DNA of 64,000 nt from Polytrichum commune (Eukaryota > Streptophyta > Polytrichopsida > Polytrichales > Polytrichaceae), in the NCBI GenBank assembly GCA_950295325.1, contig OX485806.1, positions 19,964,001-20,028,000 on the forward strand, in the 5' to 3' direction. The notes beneath the pieces are model-generated. The model ran no database searches. It worked only from the letters and a program-made list of their open reading frames with translations, and was not told the DNA's origin. Each line of letters begins with the position of its first letter. Positions within the stretch are counted from its first letter, which is position 1. Positions 43,211 to 55,972 of this stretch are shown one piece after another. A program made the translations under genes and the position numbers.

Positions 43211-45995
43211 TTTCCTTTCAATACAAGATTTACATTAAGTCGGTGTGGATTCTACAATTTACCATACTCATAGATGATATAAAGCGTGTATATGTGTGTT
43301 TAACCTCGTGTCATAGTAGGATCTAATTATTAGTAGTAACCCACATTAATATACATTCATGGTAAATTATATAGGCCACGACTTACACATTGTAGTAGTG
43401 AGAAGAAGTTGTTACTAGAAAAGCAATGTGTGTCCATGATAATTAATCCAATGTTCTTGATCTTGGGTCAATGACAAATAGTTTGGCCCGTGCTAAGTCA
43501 AATATACATAGTGTTAGTAGTCCGACCACGTGAATTATGTGGTGCCTCATTTTACACATGCTAGTCACTTATACCTAGCAATATTAAGAAACGATTGACA
43601 TATGAAACGTCTCCATCAAGGCACCGTGGTTTTTGAGGGTGGCACGATCTGGGAAGTTTTTGAAGCCTGAGTGGCTAATTGCCGGTAGTTGCTACGAAGG
43701 GTCGGATTTTTCCCAATTTACATCGGCAAGAGCCGGTCTTTTGTAAAATCAATCGGCCAATTGCCTATATTTTCATATTTTCATTGGCCAATATCCGATT
43801 AAATGGAATTCATATCGGCACTAATCGTTTAAAAAATGTATGAAAAGTTATTAGAAATCATTTCTTAGTACAAAATCTTGAATAAGTGAAAAGAAAAGGC
43901 ATGTTCAAAACTTTAAATTTGAAGAGTTAATATCCTTGGCAGGAATTAAACCTAGCAATGCCTTCACCGCTTGAAGGCCAAGGGTCCCCCAATTCTTCAT
44001 AGAAGCAATTGGATTTGGTCATGGAAAGGTTGCATAATTCAAAAAGTTTAAGGTTTAGGGTACTTCCTCAAGTGCATCATCAGATGCCCCAAACAAATAG
44101 CGCTTTGGATGCTTCCGGTTGAAATCCAGTAACTCACAAGAAGAATCGGCTACATTTCCGGGACATTTTCTGGTCCATCGGCTAATTGCCGGAGGATTGA
44201 AATTACAGTCGGATTGCCATCCGATGGTTGGAAATTTGGACCGGCCATGAGGGAAAATCCATCGGCTGATAATGAACTAGCCGTCGGTTTTCCCCGAACA
44301 TAGATCTGGTGCATTTGGGACACCCCAACCAATTCACAGTTCGGCAAACTTGTATACCCAAAAACAACACCTGACCAAAAACCGATACCTAAAAACCCAT
44401 GCACAATAGATGCATATTGATTGTAAAAATATACACTTCTAAACATCGGATATAGTTGTTGGCTTCAGGTCACCTACAACCGAAACTTTAAAGTCTTACA
44501 ACTTCTACATACGGTGTCCAAATGGTGTGTTCTTTGGTGTGTTGAAATCCTCTTGATCTTGCCAAAAAAAAAAGAGGGTATAGACTCAACAAATTTCTAA
44601 TAATATGAATTGTGCTTAGCACTTAATTGTGTCGCTTACCTTAGATCACCGTTTAGGAAACCTACACAATTCACATGACATGTGGAAGTAAGCCATTTAA
44701 TTTGTGTACCATGGAGAGGGTGGGAATGGATTGCACATCCTTTGTGGATGATTGTCATCCAAGTAGTCGAAAAGAAACGAGTATCAAAATAATAAGTTGG
44801 TCGTTGCAAGCCATGATACCAGCTTGCCACTACCATGACCGGAACCACTTGCATTGTGACAGGAATTATTAATGATCCTTAAAAAAAATCATGACCTGTA
44901 ATAAATCCACGTGACATGTGGGACGAGAGGTAGTAAGGGTATCCGAGCCTAAAATGGACACAAGTTCTTAAACGGATACTAATGTATGATTGTCCTACAT
45001 TTACATTCTAGAATGAACAGACGTGCTACATTTCGTAAGATCCCGACTAAGTAATTTATGATCATTTTGGGGTTACATATCTTAGAACTTGTCATAACAT
45101 TGCTCAATAGATGAGTTGTGTTTACATCTCATAAAAGGCCCAGATTACATATTGTAGAACTGCAACGCAAGGTCCGAGAAACATGTCCCCATAATGTTGG
45201 CCTCGCAAATCAGTCTTTTTTTCCCATGAGCAATGTTATGGTAGAGTCCCCGATACTAATATACAAGATTCGCCCTTGATTCCTAAAGGCCAGCCAAGGA
45301 CATCTTTGCCCACGTGACTTCAATGTCTTATGGATCTTGCTAAGAAATAAATGTTATCTTCCACCCCCTCCACCACTCAAACCATAGGTATTGAAATTGT
45401 CTATCACCTCCAAAAGCTCAATCATGATTATTCTCTACACCTCATGAAGTGCTCACATCCCAAGAGAAACTTTGTCAATATGATCGTTGTCAAGATCGAA
45501 TTATGATTGGAACTGTCCACCGATCTATAGTCATTGTAAATTCAACCAATTTCATCAAATCTCTCTTGAAACTAATGACATTTGTGATTATGTTGAAATA
45601 CCAAACCAATCCACTTCTAAATTCATTATGAAAAAACCAAAACTATTTGTTTTTGTTTTTAACCCCGTGGATGTGATGTAATCCGTTGTAATAGTCCTCA
45701 AGAACTCCTTGGATTTGTTATTTTATAGCACATCCTTGAATATGCTTTACCCCTCATGTACTCATAGGCTTTTAAGGATTAAAGGACAAAGGCGTTTTTC
45801 AAAAAGTAACATAACTTAAGATGGAAGGCTTAATGTGGTCTAGGATCATTTCTCCAATGAATCACAATGTTGGAGACGACCAAAAGATAACATTCAAACA
45901 ATAGGAAGTTGCATATATGTTCGGTTGTGGAGAAAACCACATTCCATGTTTTTGACATTAAGAATAAATAAAAAGAGGCACTCGCTAAATAAATA
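43211..45995. other. Intergenic, with a cluster of CGGC-containing words
   Basis: Between 43,670 and 44,290 words like ATCGGCTAATTGCCGG, AATCGGCCAATTGCC and CATCGGCTGATAATG recur about nine times in both orientations. They may be subterminal repeats of a decayed DNA transposon. No gene is supported here. Confidence 0.35.
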
Positions 45996-46279
45996 CTCCA
46001 TCCGTCCCAAAATGATTGTTCTACTTCCTGGATTTTTTTGTCCCAAAATGGTTGTCTAGTTTATCTGCATGGCTAGAAATTTGAGGCTCAAAGTCAAGTA
46101 TTTTCAAGTCATTTTTTATATATCAAGAAGTCTTTTGACACCGCAACTTTCGGGGGCATTTCGGAGTAGTTGTTGTTTTCTATTTAAAGAGTCATACTTA
46201 TAGCTACTTTGTTAATGGTCAACATGCCTCGATCTTGCCAAAGTTAAGAACACGGACAATCATTTTGAGACGGAGGGAG
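45996..46279. mobile_element. Stowaway-type (Tc1/mariner) MITE
   Basis: It begins CTCCATCCGTCCCAAAATGA and its inverted right end begins CTCCCTCCGTCTCAAAATGA. It is flanked by TA on both sides (45,994-45,995 and 46,280-46,281). These are the hallmark Stowaway terminus and TA duplication. Length is 284 bp. Confidence 0.92.
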
Positions 46280-48620
46280 TAGCTTCTCTCTTTCCATACA
46301 AACTCATACCTAGCACAACCCATCACAAGAAGAATATCAGTATAAACATGATCATATGTAGCAAGGGTGATCCACATGTATTGTTTATGGAAATAAAACT
46401 AACATAAGCATGTTTGTATCTAAACAAAAATATTATACTTGTCCTAAATCAAAACATAAGTATTAGACCAATTGATAAAAAAAAAATACAACATGTATAA
46501 TGACTTATATCATATAAGGTCTTAGTTGGCAAAAGAAAGGCTCAAAACACACCTAGGTGGGTTTCGAATGCATAAATGATATTTGCGAAAGCCATGCATG
46601 GGCTCCTTGGCATTCAAGGGTTGACCTCTAAAAGCACAATGGGTAGACATCAAATTTAAAAGATGGAATATTTCATGTTCTTTAGAAACAAGTATGGATT
46701 TGTTGTGAAAGGTGTTTAATAAATCACATTCATGTGGTTGAAGTTAACAATATCTTCACAAATTTATACTTTAGAAGCAATTCCCTTAAACAAACTAATC
46801 ACAATTCCCTTGAACAAACTAATCACAATTACCAATTATGGTCGAGCCACTCGAGTTTTGGGTGGATTGCCTAAACTTAAAAGTTGCATGAGGTGGTGAA
46901 CAATGAAATAGATTGTCCATTTGATAATATTTTACACTTTCCGCATATAGTGCATTCTACAACAAAGAGAGGAAAAGACTTCTTAACACCAAATTTTGAT
47001 TATCGGTTTACATGCTTAGGTGGCAAGATAAACCTCTAGGTGCGAGAGAGCACATATGGAAACACTTGAGAACAAATTAAACGGACCAAAAAAAAAATGT
47101 CGGCTAGGAGTTAAAGGTTTCTTAAATAGTGAATGACCATCATTTGGGTGATTGGGAATTCACGGTCTCAAACACTTTAATTTGGTACCCATTGTTTATA
47201 CATGCAATTATGGCCTTTTGGGCCGCACATGGTCCAAAACATGTTTCGGTGCTTGCAAGGGTATCATCATCAAAAACCCAGGGGGTGGACTCTTCATACC
47301 ATGTACGAGGTTCTTCACTCGGGTTGTGATGGTTTGCTCGTGTTTGGTTGTATTTTGGTTACTCTCTTGCAATTGAATCTTTAATTTGTGTCAAAGATAA
47401 AACAACCCATGTACGAGTTAACATGAGTGTTAGAAGGGATGTTATTGGGAGCATTAGTGTACATAATATACATAAGGGAGAGTCCTTTTTCTCTTCTAGT
47501 GTGTACATCTTAAAAGCCTATTCAATTTTATGAAGTAAAGGTAGATGTACAAATGGGGTATACAATTTAGAGAAGAATTTGACAACAAATGTGTTGGTTT
47601 CATCCACTTTACATTTTTATTCATTGTTTTCATTTGGTCATAGTTCTCAATGACTATTGCATGTCTTCTTGTTGGTGTTTGCATTTGGGTTTTAGGTTTT
47701 TACAAACTAGAGGCTCTTGGAGCTCTCATGGGCTTCCTTTAGTTTTCCTCTCTAGATTATGACTAAGTTATTATGCTTTTATCTTTGTTTGTTTGATAAA
47801 ATCATTGAGTTACATGCTATGAATGAAAACATTCAATGACTTTCTCTTTGAAAAGTGAAAGTGGTTTTTGTATGTAATGAAGGAATATGTCATTCATGAT
47901 GTATAATTTGTGTATGTAGTGGAGGCATTTATCACGTTAAATAGAAAGGCTTAGTGCAAACACACGAGTCCATCTTTTAGTGTGTCATTAGTACATATAC
48001 ATTTGTTTTTATAAACTTCTCACATACAAATTCTTAATTTCATATTGACCCACACGCATCAATTAGGTTTCCAATGAAAAGTCCACCCCCCGTGACCGAA
48101 AAGACACATAAACACACATTTCATGACCCACTACCCATAAACCGGTCCAACATCGATGCCACAAAGTTTGGTGGCTTGAAGTGCGGAGAAATAATGCTCC
48201 AAATTATTGGGACTAATGGCATGATACACATTGGACAATTTCAAGAGTACGTGGTATGTAAGTAGCTCAAAATGAGTGTTCGGAAAAAAAAAATACTGAT
48301 TCTTTTTGAAAATTTTCAACAAAATTACATTAATTTTGTAATAATATTTATTTAAATCACCTTCATGCTCGTGCATGAAAAACCTTCAAGAAGTGAAGTG
48401 GCAGAGCTCACTTCTTGATCCCATGGAGCATGTAACTAGTTTAAAAATAAATATTCCACAAGTCCCTTTTTTGGTGTTCATCCATTTCCACTGAAAATTG
48501 CAACACCATTGCAATATTTTCATGGTTACATGAATGAAGGTGTATCTTATGTGAAACCACCACCCAAACATTGTTCTATGAGTAATTGGGTCCGGTAAAG
48601 ATTGTTATTATAATTGCAGT
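46280..48620. other. Intergenic, no gene recognised
   Basis: A 24-bp direct duplication (AATTCCCTTRAACAAACTAA and four more bases) lies near 46,778-46,830. Otherwise the stretch is AT-rich and without supported features. Confidence 0.35.
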
Positions 48621-48890
48621 ACACTAAATATGTCAATAACCCTATGAAAGTAAGTAACATTAAATTAAACTCAAACATTAAATATCAACTATGGTAATAT
48701 GTGGAAGTTACATGTTTGAATTTAGTGTTAGTAAGGATATGAGGGGAAAAAATGATGAAAGGAGAATTCCAGCATATCCTCTAGCTTATCTTCTAACACT
48801 AGTTGTTAAGGAATTGAAAATTAGTGTTAAGCAGGGTAGGATGGTAACAACATTAAATATAATCAAACACTAAATATCCTATTTAGTTGT
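48621..48890. mobile_element. MITE, copy 2 of the 40,500 family, inverted and decayed
   Basis: Its sequence is the reverse complement of 40,500-40,821 with indels. It starts ACACTAAATATGTCAATAAC and ends AATCAAACACTAAATATCCT. It is 270 bp long. One TIR is eroded. Confidence 0.75.
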
Positions 48891-51269
48891 AATTCTAGGC
48901 AACCCCAACCCATATCCATGTTTGTCAATTGTTAGAGGTGTGTCCTAAATAGTGAGGATTGGGCTAAAAGAGACGGTTTTATCCGGTGTTTGGTCTTTTG
49001 GAGCTCCTATCGGTTTTGTGTTGGAGGCCAAACATAAACATAAGCGTGGGTTGAACCTCCTCATACTTTCTTTTAGTGTTCTCGGGAGTTGGAGACTACG
49101 GAGCAACTTGGAACTAGGGAACGAGTTTGGGAACATGTGAACAAGTTCGGTTCATGTGGAACAATGGCGTGTAAGTGGAAAAATATAAGGATTCAATTTT
49201 GCATATGGTGGCCCCCAAGTCTTTGACATTAGCCGTTAATGATACTCTCGTAGAGCAAACTTTATACGAGTCCACAACATGGAACATGTATATCCAAACA
49301 ATGACCCACACTAATTGGACGAAAAAGTGTAGTTACAAATGAACTCGTCGAGTTTGAAAAATAATCAGTTGGAAAATTGTCCATCATTTTAGAAGAGTAC
49401 CTCAAACCAATACAAATAAACTAAAAGACACACAATATGCATGACATTACTTGGATGATAGTTGTGTTTAAGGTAGAAATACCATAACCCGTTAACCACC
49501 CTCTAGCCGTGCACTAGACCGCTGTCATAATGGTGAAGTGCATTTCTAAAACCGATCATGGCTCGGCGGCACTGCAATGCATGTACATTTAGTGTAGCCA
49601 ATGGGAGTCAAGTGTTAATGTACTCATGAGGTAACCGATGTAGATGATGTTGTGTATGCAAATGCGGATTACCGTGTTCGGTGTAGGGAGAATCTAGTGA
49701 ATGAGTAGGGGGTTGGACAACTTTCCACTTTGAAAAATTGTAGCATTTTTTGTATAGGGCAAAAAAATATGAAACAACTTGCATTCTTCATGAATCCTTC
49801 TCGTCTGTCTTGGAAAATGATCTCATGATTGTCAGACCAGATCTTCAATGCGAATCACCTTATTTTCACGGGTTATGGTATTTCTACCTTAGCTGCCCTG
49901 ACTTCAAATTCAAACTGTAGCATTGGGATTCTCGAATCCACTTGTTGGACCCATGAACACAGCTCATCAGCTGAGTAATGTTATGTGTAACCCGTTGGAC
50001 TTGGAAACTGCTGGGCTTGGACTGATTATACCCAAAAATCTTCCCGGGCAGCGGGCAGGCAACAACAAATTTGAATCCTCTCTCAGAAGATCAAATCCCG
50101 CTAAGCTAGTCAGGTTATTAGATTGATATCAACTCCCCACCGAGAAACAATGTGTGGATGCGTGCCCGCTCATTCTCCCAAAAAAAACATCGTATGCGGA
50201 TGCCATAACTTAGTAGGCTCCTTTGTTATTGAAAGCTCTTGGGCATAGTCAACAAACTCCTCCTCTCTCACATTTCAATCGCCATTGATAGGCTATTAGA
50301 TAAGCAGGTGCTTACATAGCCACTTGTCATGGGTGCCTAACACACGCAACCATTAGGAGATGTTTTGCCTATACCTAATTTCCTCATATTTTCTCGGGGT
50401 TCATATGAATACCTTTTTCATTTTCAAAGTAAACGATTTTCGATGGCATTAGATGGATATCTAGCCCCCCCTAGTTATGGTGACTATTGAGCTTAGGTGA
50501 TTGATGTATTTTGAGCATGTAGTCCAGTATCTTTTAGAGACATGCTATTTTGGTGTTCATACGTCAAGGGAAAGCACTGCAATGCACCGGGACACCACCT
50601 TGTGATGAAGTGGTGTTGCTTTATTAGTATATGCCATAGTTGCACCACTTTACATTTGGGTCCAAGACTGGAGACATATGAAATTGAGTGATCGTGTTGG
50701 TAAAGAGCAAAATTTTGGATTCAAGAAGTTTCCAAGAGGGTATGGACTTGTAGTATGCAATACAGATGGGGAAATTTGATTGAAGTGGCACTAACGTGGC
50801 ATCACTTTCACACCAAATCTTGGTAGAACCAGCTCAAGAAAAAGCTCAACCCAATTTGAGAAACCAAACTTTAAACTTGGGTTTGGACCCTAATGTAATC
50901 CCACCCTTATTCAAAATTATGTGACCATTGCGACAACATCAATCTCATTTGCATTCACGCATCTAGAGTTCCTCCACATGTGAAAATTGTATTTAGTAAG
51001 GAGTGCGGGTCTTATGTGGTCACTCGTCTAATCGGACATCTATATTTCAATGGTAAGTAACATGCCAAGGTGTGTACTTAAGATGGATGCTAAATAACCA
51101 TGAGTTACAATGAGATTGGACTACGTGCTCAAAATATACACAAGATTCTAGGTTCAATTGTTAACACAGTTGGGAGGGAAGGTATATGCGATGGAAAGAT
51201 TATTTTCTTTTCAATATGACTAAACACAATTTGAAATACGAGAGGCCCCTTAGAAACTATATAGTAGAA
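48891..51269. other. Intergenic, dispersed repeat copies only
   Basis: Copies of the unclassified dispersed repeat lie near 50,380-50,600 and 51,000-51,180. No gene is supported. Confidence 0.35.
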
Positions 51270-52335
51270 GTAGGAAAACACTCATACCTTGCCATGATCG
51301 AGACAACTAGAAGATTTACCAACTATTGAAAGTGCCCACAACATGACCACACACCTTATATAAAGACGAGGTTTGCCTCTACACCTATGTATAAAGCCTA
51401 CACCCACCTCAATTAAAACTCCACTAGACTTTTATGTTGAGAAACCAAGGGATTTTAACTTCCACCGTATCAAAGTTTTACCATGTCTTCCACATGCGAT
51501 AATTTCTCAAAGATATACCACATATATCACTCAAACCCAAGAAAACCCCAAGAGGCAACAAAGTGAAAGTAGGAAAAACACCCATCTCCTACCTTGATCG
51601 AGACATTTAAGAGATTTGCCCACAATAGGGAGCCACACCGGATACAAACACGAGGTCTACCCCTACACCTATGTATACATCCTACACCCACCTCAACAAC
51701 CTTCCACACTAACCTTGTGTGATGCGAACCAAGGGTTCTAGCTTCAACGATATCAAAGTTTACCATGTGTTCCTCTCCGGAGAATTCTCTCATAGATAAA
51801 CTACATATGTCATTACAACCCTAAGAAACCCAAAGGCGACAAAGTGAAAAATGGAGAAAAACGCTCATCCCCTACCCAAATCAAGACGATTGAGAGTCTT
51901 GAGCTATGAGAAGGGCCACACATTAGATATAAACATGAGGTCTACCACTATGCCTATGTTTACGTCGTACACCCACCTCAAAATTCTTCCACACGAACCT
52001 TGTGCGATGAAAAACCTCGGGTTTTATAGTATCATTTGTATGGATTGAGATGACCCTAAACTACTGGGTGATGGTGAAGAGGTACCCATTTCCGAATGAA
52101 GCGGTTGGCGGTTCGATTCCCGCTGTTAAATCTTCTCTCTGAGTCAAGAGCTTACCCACTGCAAGGTAAGCAGTAAACCCCACCCTCCACCAATAGGATT
52201 CTTAAGCAGGGTGGGGCCAATGGGCTCAAATTCATGTCGGATTGTCTGACATTGGTTATTTATTTATTTATCACTTGTATTAGAACTTACCGTGTGTTCT
52301 TCATGGGATCGTTTCCTCAAAAATAAATTGTATAT
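51270..52335. repeat. 285-bp tandem array, three adjacent units
   Basis: The word CACCCACCTCA recurs at 51,401, 51,685 and 51,970, 284-285 bp apart, within longer similar units (ACGAGGTCTACCCCTACACC, ACCATGTGTTCCTC and others). Unit three is interrupted by a SINE at 52,042-52,269 and resumes after it. A fourth, displaced unit lies at about 54,150-54,620. Confidence 0.85.
52042..52269 (+). mobile_element. tRNA-derived SINE with target-site duplications
   Basis: It is flanked by ATCATTTGTAT (52,031-52,041) and ATCACTTGTAT (52,270-52,280). The head has an A-box-like TGGTGAAGAGG (52,072-52,082) and a B box GGTTCGATTCC (52,110-52,120), the internal promoter of RNA polymerase III. The 3' end is a TTTA repeat. 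It is 228 bp long and inserted into the third unit of the 285-bp array. Confidence 0.85.
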
Positions 52336-54149
52336 CTCATTCCAACTACCACATCAACACCTTCCACAAAGGCTTCGTCTGCAACCTCGACACACAACTC
52401 CCTCTCTACTACACATATTTCCCAAAAACGTATATTCCAAAGCACCCAAACATACTCAAATGGACACATAATGACCTCCTTGACCCTAAAACCTCCAATT
52501 TTGGCAAATACCCAATCTTCCCGCATCACATATCACCCAAACACTAAAATTTCGAAATGCACAATTAATACACGGGATGCTTGCAAGAAACACCTCTTGT
52601 GGCCCAAACAATTCCCAACCCCATTTTGCCCTTATGTAGATCCATGAGATACAAACTTGATATGCGGCCCCACCTCCTAGCCACTTACCACCACCATGTC
52701 ATACATGGACTTCATATTGGCAGTCACAACAAAGGTCCGAAACACATACAAGTTCTCCTTCTCAACCACATGGGGAGGTCATTGTCGAAATTTTATTAAA
52801 CCATGTGAGAAAATATAAGGTATTTTTAATTTAAGAGACCAAAACTTTACACAAATTTGATTGTGGTTGCTTGTGTTAGTGTTTGGTAGTGGTCGGTCTT
52901 CCGTTGAATGGTTGTCTACGGGTATCTTTCATGGCAATAGGTGAATTCAAGGAAGTGCAGTGATAGGTATGGGGCAAGGAGTGGAGTGTGTGGGCAACCT
53001 TTGAATAAGTAGGATATTTGTACATAATCAGGTTGGACATGTGCAAGATAGTTTTGATGAAGTATTGTGTGTTCAGCAAGGTGAGATGGGGTGGAACTTC
53101 CATTTGTGAGGCAATTCCATAGTGTGTTGTGGTGGTTGAGCCCGGAGAGATCAAAAACTATATACTTTTGTAAACCATGTGCGGTGGGGGGGGGGGGGTG
53201 GGGTAATTAAAGATGGGATATTTATCTACATTTCTTGAATAATTGGCACCCTGTTGGTAGATAAAAGTGTAGTTTAAGATTTTTTCAAGACCCTAGAGGT
53301 AAATTTAATGAACATGATGAACTTATTTTATAGATTTTTTTGTTCATAAATTATATTATTCATCAAAATATTGGAATGTTGACATAAATTGACATTAATC
53401 CATAACAAAACAACAATAATACATTAATGGTACATGCAAATAAAATTGAATACTACCTGGTTGTAGCACTATCTTGAAACTCTTGGTGACCACCCCAAGC
53501 TTGCCAACATCCAAATTCGATGTTTTTTAGTCAATTGAGGCAACTCCTCATCCAATCCAAAGACATTCATTGAACCTCACAAAAAGTCTTTGGTCCTCTA
53601 AATATGACGGACCATATTTTATCAATGAAATTGATATACTACCTATATTTTCCACATACCCTATTTTAGATATAATATTGTACGGGCCATTCCATCCAAG
53701 CTATAGTAATTCCAAAAGGGGTCGAAATTTCATCCCTTGAAAATACTAACCACATGATAACAAGGATTCACCCACCAACAAAACATAGCTCTCCTAGAAG
53801 ACACCTTCAAACTCCCACCCCAAGCAACCAACGAGCTCCAAACCCATCTACATGCCACAACCATCAACTCTCTCACCACCATCGTCCTCAACAAACGCAA
53901 ACTAGAACACAACCCCACAAAACGACGCAATCAAACACCGAATGCATACGTCACTATGGAAGCTTGACAATAGATCATCAAAGCAAAAATGCATACAATG
54001 AACACACAACACAAGAGTGCCTTTTTGACACTCCACACATTCAATATAAATGCATCGGTAGCATGCTATTGCTTACATTAAAAAACCCACCCATGAGAAA
54101 GGGAAGTAACACTTGCCCTATGGGTAGCTAGCGTTACTACTATTACTAC
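52336..54149. other. Insertion-like block splitting the 285-bp array, no gene
   Basis: The array stops near 52,335 and resumes near 54,150. In between lies AT-rich sequence with a poly-G run near 53,186-53,200 and no recognised coding region. I could not find matching ends. Confidence 0.35.
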
Positions 54150-54620
54150 TACCATCATTCAAACCCTAAGAAGCCCCCGAAAGTAAGAAGGCACTCATCC
54201 CTTACCCTACTTGAGACAATTGATAGCAAACCCACACATACTGGTGTGGACGATCAAGGAAACAACTCCTATCATCAGGGGCCACTTTTAGAGTTGGTTT
54301 AACCAGTGAAAGCCATTGAATGTAACCAATGCTGATAGGAACCGTTCCATGTTGACCTACACCAGTAAGTGTGGGTGGGCTACGAGCGACTTACCAGCTA
54401 CCGGAAAGTGCCACCCACAAAAGTGCCACGCACCATATACACCTAAACACGAGGTCTACCACAATGCCTAAGTTATGTATACATCGTACACCCACCTCAA
54501 AAGCCTTCCACACTGAGCTTGTGTGATGAGAAACCCCAGGGCTTTCTAGCGTCACTCGTATCAGAACTTACCATGTGTTCCTCCAGGGATCGTTTTCTCT
54601 GACATAAGAATAAATAAAGG
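54150..54620. repeat. Fourth, displaced unit of the 285-bp array, with a small internal insertion
   Basis: The words ACGAGGTCTACCACAATGCC, CACCCACCTCA (54,489) and ACCATGTGTTCCTC match the other units. Near 54,279-54,418 extra sequence with weak inverted ends (GGGGCCACTTT ... AAAGTGCCACCC) interrupts it, perhaps another small MITE. Confidence 0.7.
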
Positions 54621-54959
54621 GACGGATACAATACGCATGCATGATGTGGTGCTGGATCATGCATCTGCCCCTCACTTAACTTATTACCTGGTCAACCTTT
54701 GCATCGGTGCAAAGTTGGATCAATGCCTCGGTCCTGGTCCTGAAAATTGTATCGGAAATTTCACTTTCCAAGTGACCATGGGATTTAAGTGCTGTATTTT
54801 TACGGCACTGTCTTCGATCGCATCTTGCAGGCCCGAGGCCATGACATACTGTTTCAAATCGCGAGGACGATTGGATTCGCCCCTAGTTTAAGCATTTCTC
54901 ATCAAGACTTGGGGGTCAATTCGCGCTTTCGATCGAAATGATGTGGTAGATTTCTCAGT

Positions 54960-55972
54960 GCTTACAGCTCTGTGCCTGCTTAGCTTGCTCCTCAGCTAAT
55001 TCTTCTACTTTGCAAGCTTCTCTCGTCAGCCTTCGAGCCTCTACTTCTCGGAATCACCTTGATGTTCACCGCTTCTGATGAAATGGAACATATGTGAGGG
55101 CGATTCTTGTGAAGCGGCCATGATTCATTAAGTGAGTTGACGCTGGGAAACCACTGTTGATCGCATCGCTCCTCTTCATTGGAAATTGGAACACCATAAA
55201 TTCTTTGCTCGTTTTAGCAATTCGACAAACTCAGGGCCAACGCATGCACTTCCGATTGTTCGATGGAAACAACAATGTGGTGGCTTTGATCATCACTCTC
55301 GGCTGCTCCACAGCTCCTTTGCAAGGTTCCTACCAGCACTTCAAAGTCTCTAATTCTCCAAACCCTTGACTCAATATCTGCACTTCAGGCTTTATGTATA
55401 TATCTTTTGCATCACCTTGAGCAGATGTGGCAGAGTTGGAGCAGAGCGATCACCATGCTCGATCGACTTTCGTCTCCGTTCGACTGGTAAGTCTCATCAC
55501 AGGTGTTCAAAACAACTAGGATAAAAAATAAAAAAACAGAATCATATCACAGAACAAGTGTTTTGTGCACACTGAATTATTGCCTTTGGGTTCCGAATTA
55601 TACATAGGGAAAAAACGTCGTCGTTGTTTACCTCCAATCCCAGAACTTGAAATGACAAGCTTCGCGAACATGATTCTTCACAATTGCAAACTGGATGACA
55701 CCATTCATTCCCGAGCAGATCCAACAGCCTGAAGTGTTTGTGAAGCTGGAATCAACTCCATAACCAGGTCACATACATATCACCGTACACACAAGGAATT
55801 CTGTGACAACCTTGTGACGAATTGAAGTGAGTTGACTCTGGGAACCGAACGATGTCAAATCGTCAATCGTGCGGCCGCAGGTATCTATAAATCCAGTCGG
55901 CATCATCTTCTCGACCGACCTCAGTCGTGTCATTTTCGGCTGTGCGTGTTTTCCCTTCTTCTCAAGGGCCAT
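54960..55972 (-). CDS. Possible exons of an unrecognised gene
   Basis: Three minus-strand pieces look exon-like. At 55,020-54,968 there is a coiled-coil type EARRLTREACKVEELAEEQA ending at a GTAAGC donor. At about 55,730-55,632 an open frame (SGMNGVIQFAIVKNHVREAC) lies between CAG and GTAAAC. Around 55,972-55,770 is a 67-codon frame starting at an ATG. I cannot join them into one frame and recognise no family. Local GC content is higher than in the surrounding AT-rich DNA. They may be remains of a captured or dead gene. Confidence 0.25.

Noticed and set aside
47129-47560. Plus-strand gene from several overlapping short frames
   Set aside because: The frames overlap in three phases, and none has a recognisable motif or splice structure.
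49915-50180. Second SINE copy
   Set aside because: Some words resemble the 52,042 SINE (CCCGCT, AGATCAAATC), but there is no A/B box order, tail or duplication.
54279-54418. Fifth copy of the GGGCCACTT MITE
   Set aside because: Only the first 9-10 bases match. The interior does not, and no 3-bp duplication is evident.
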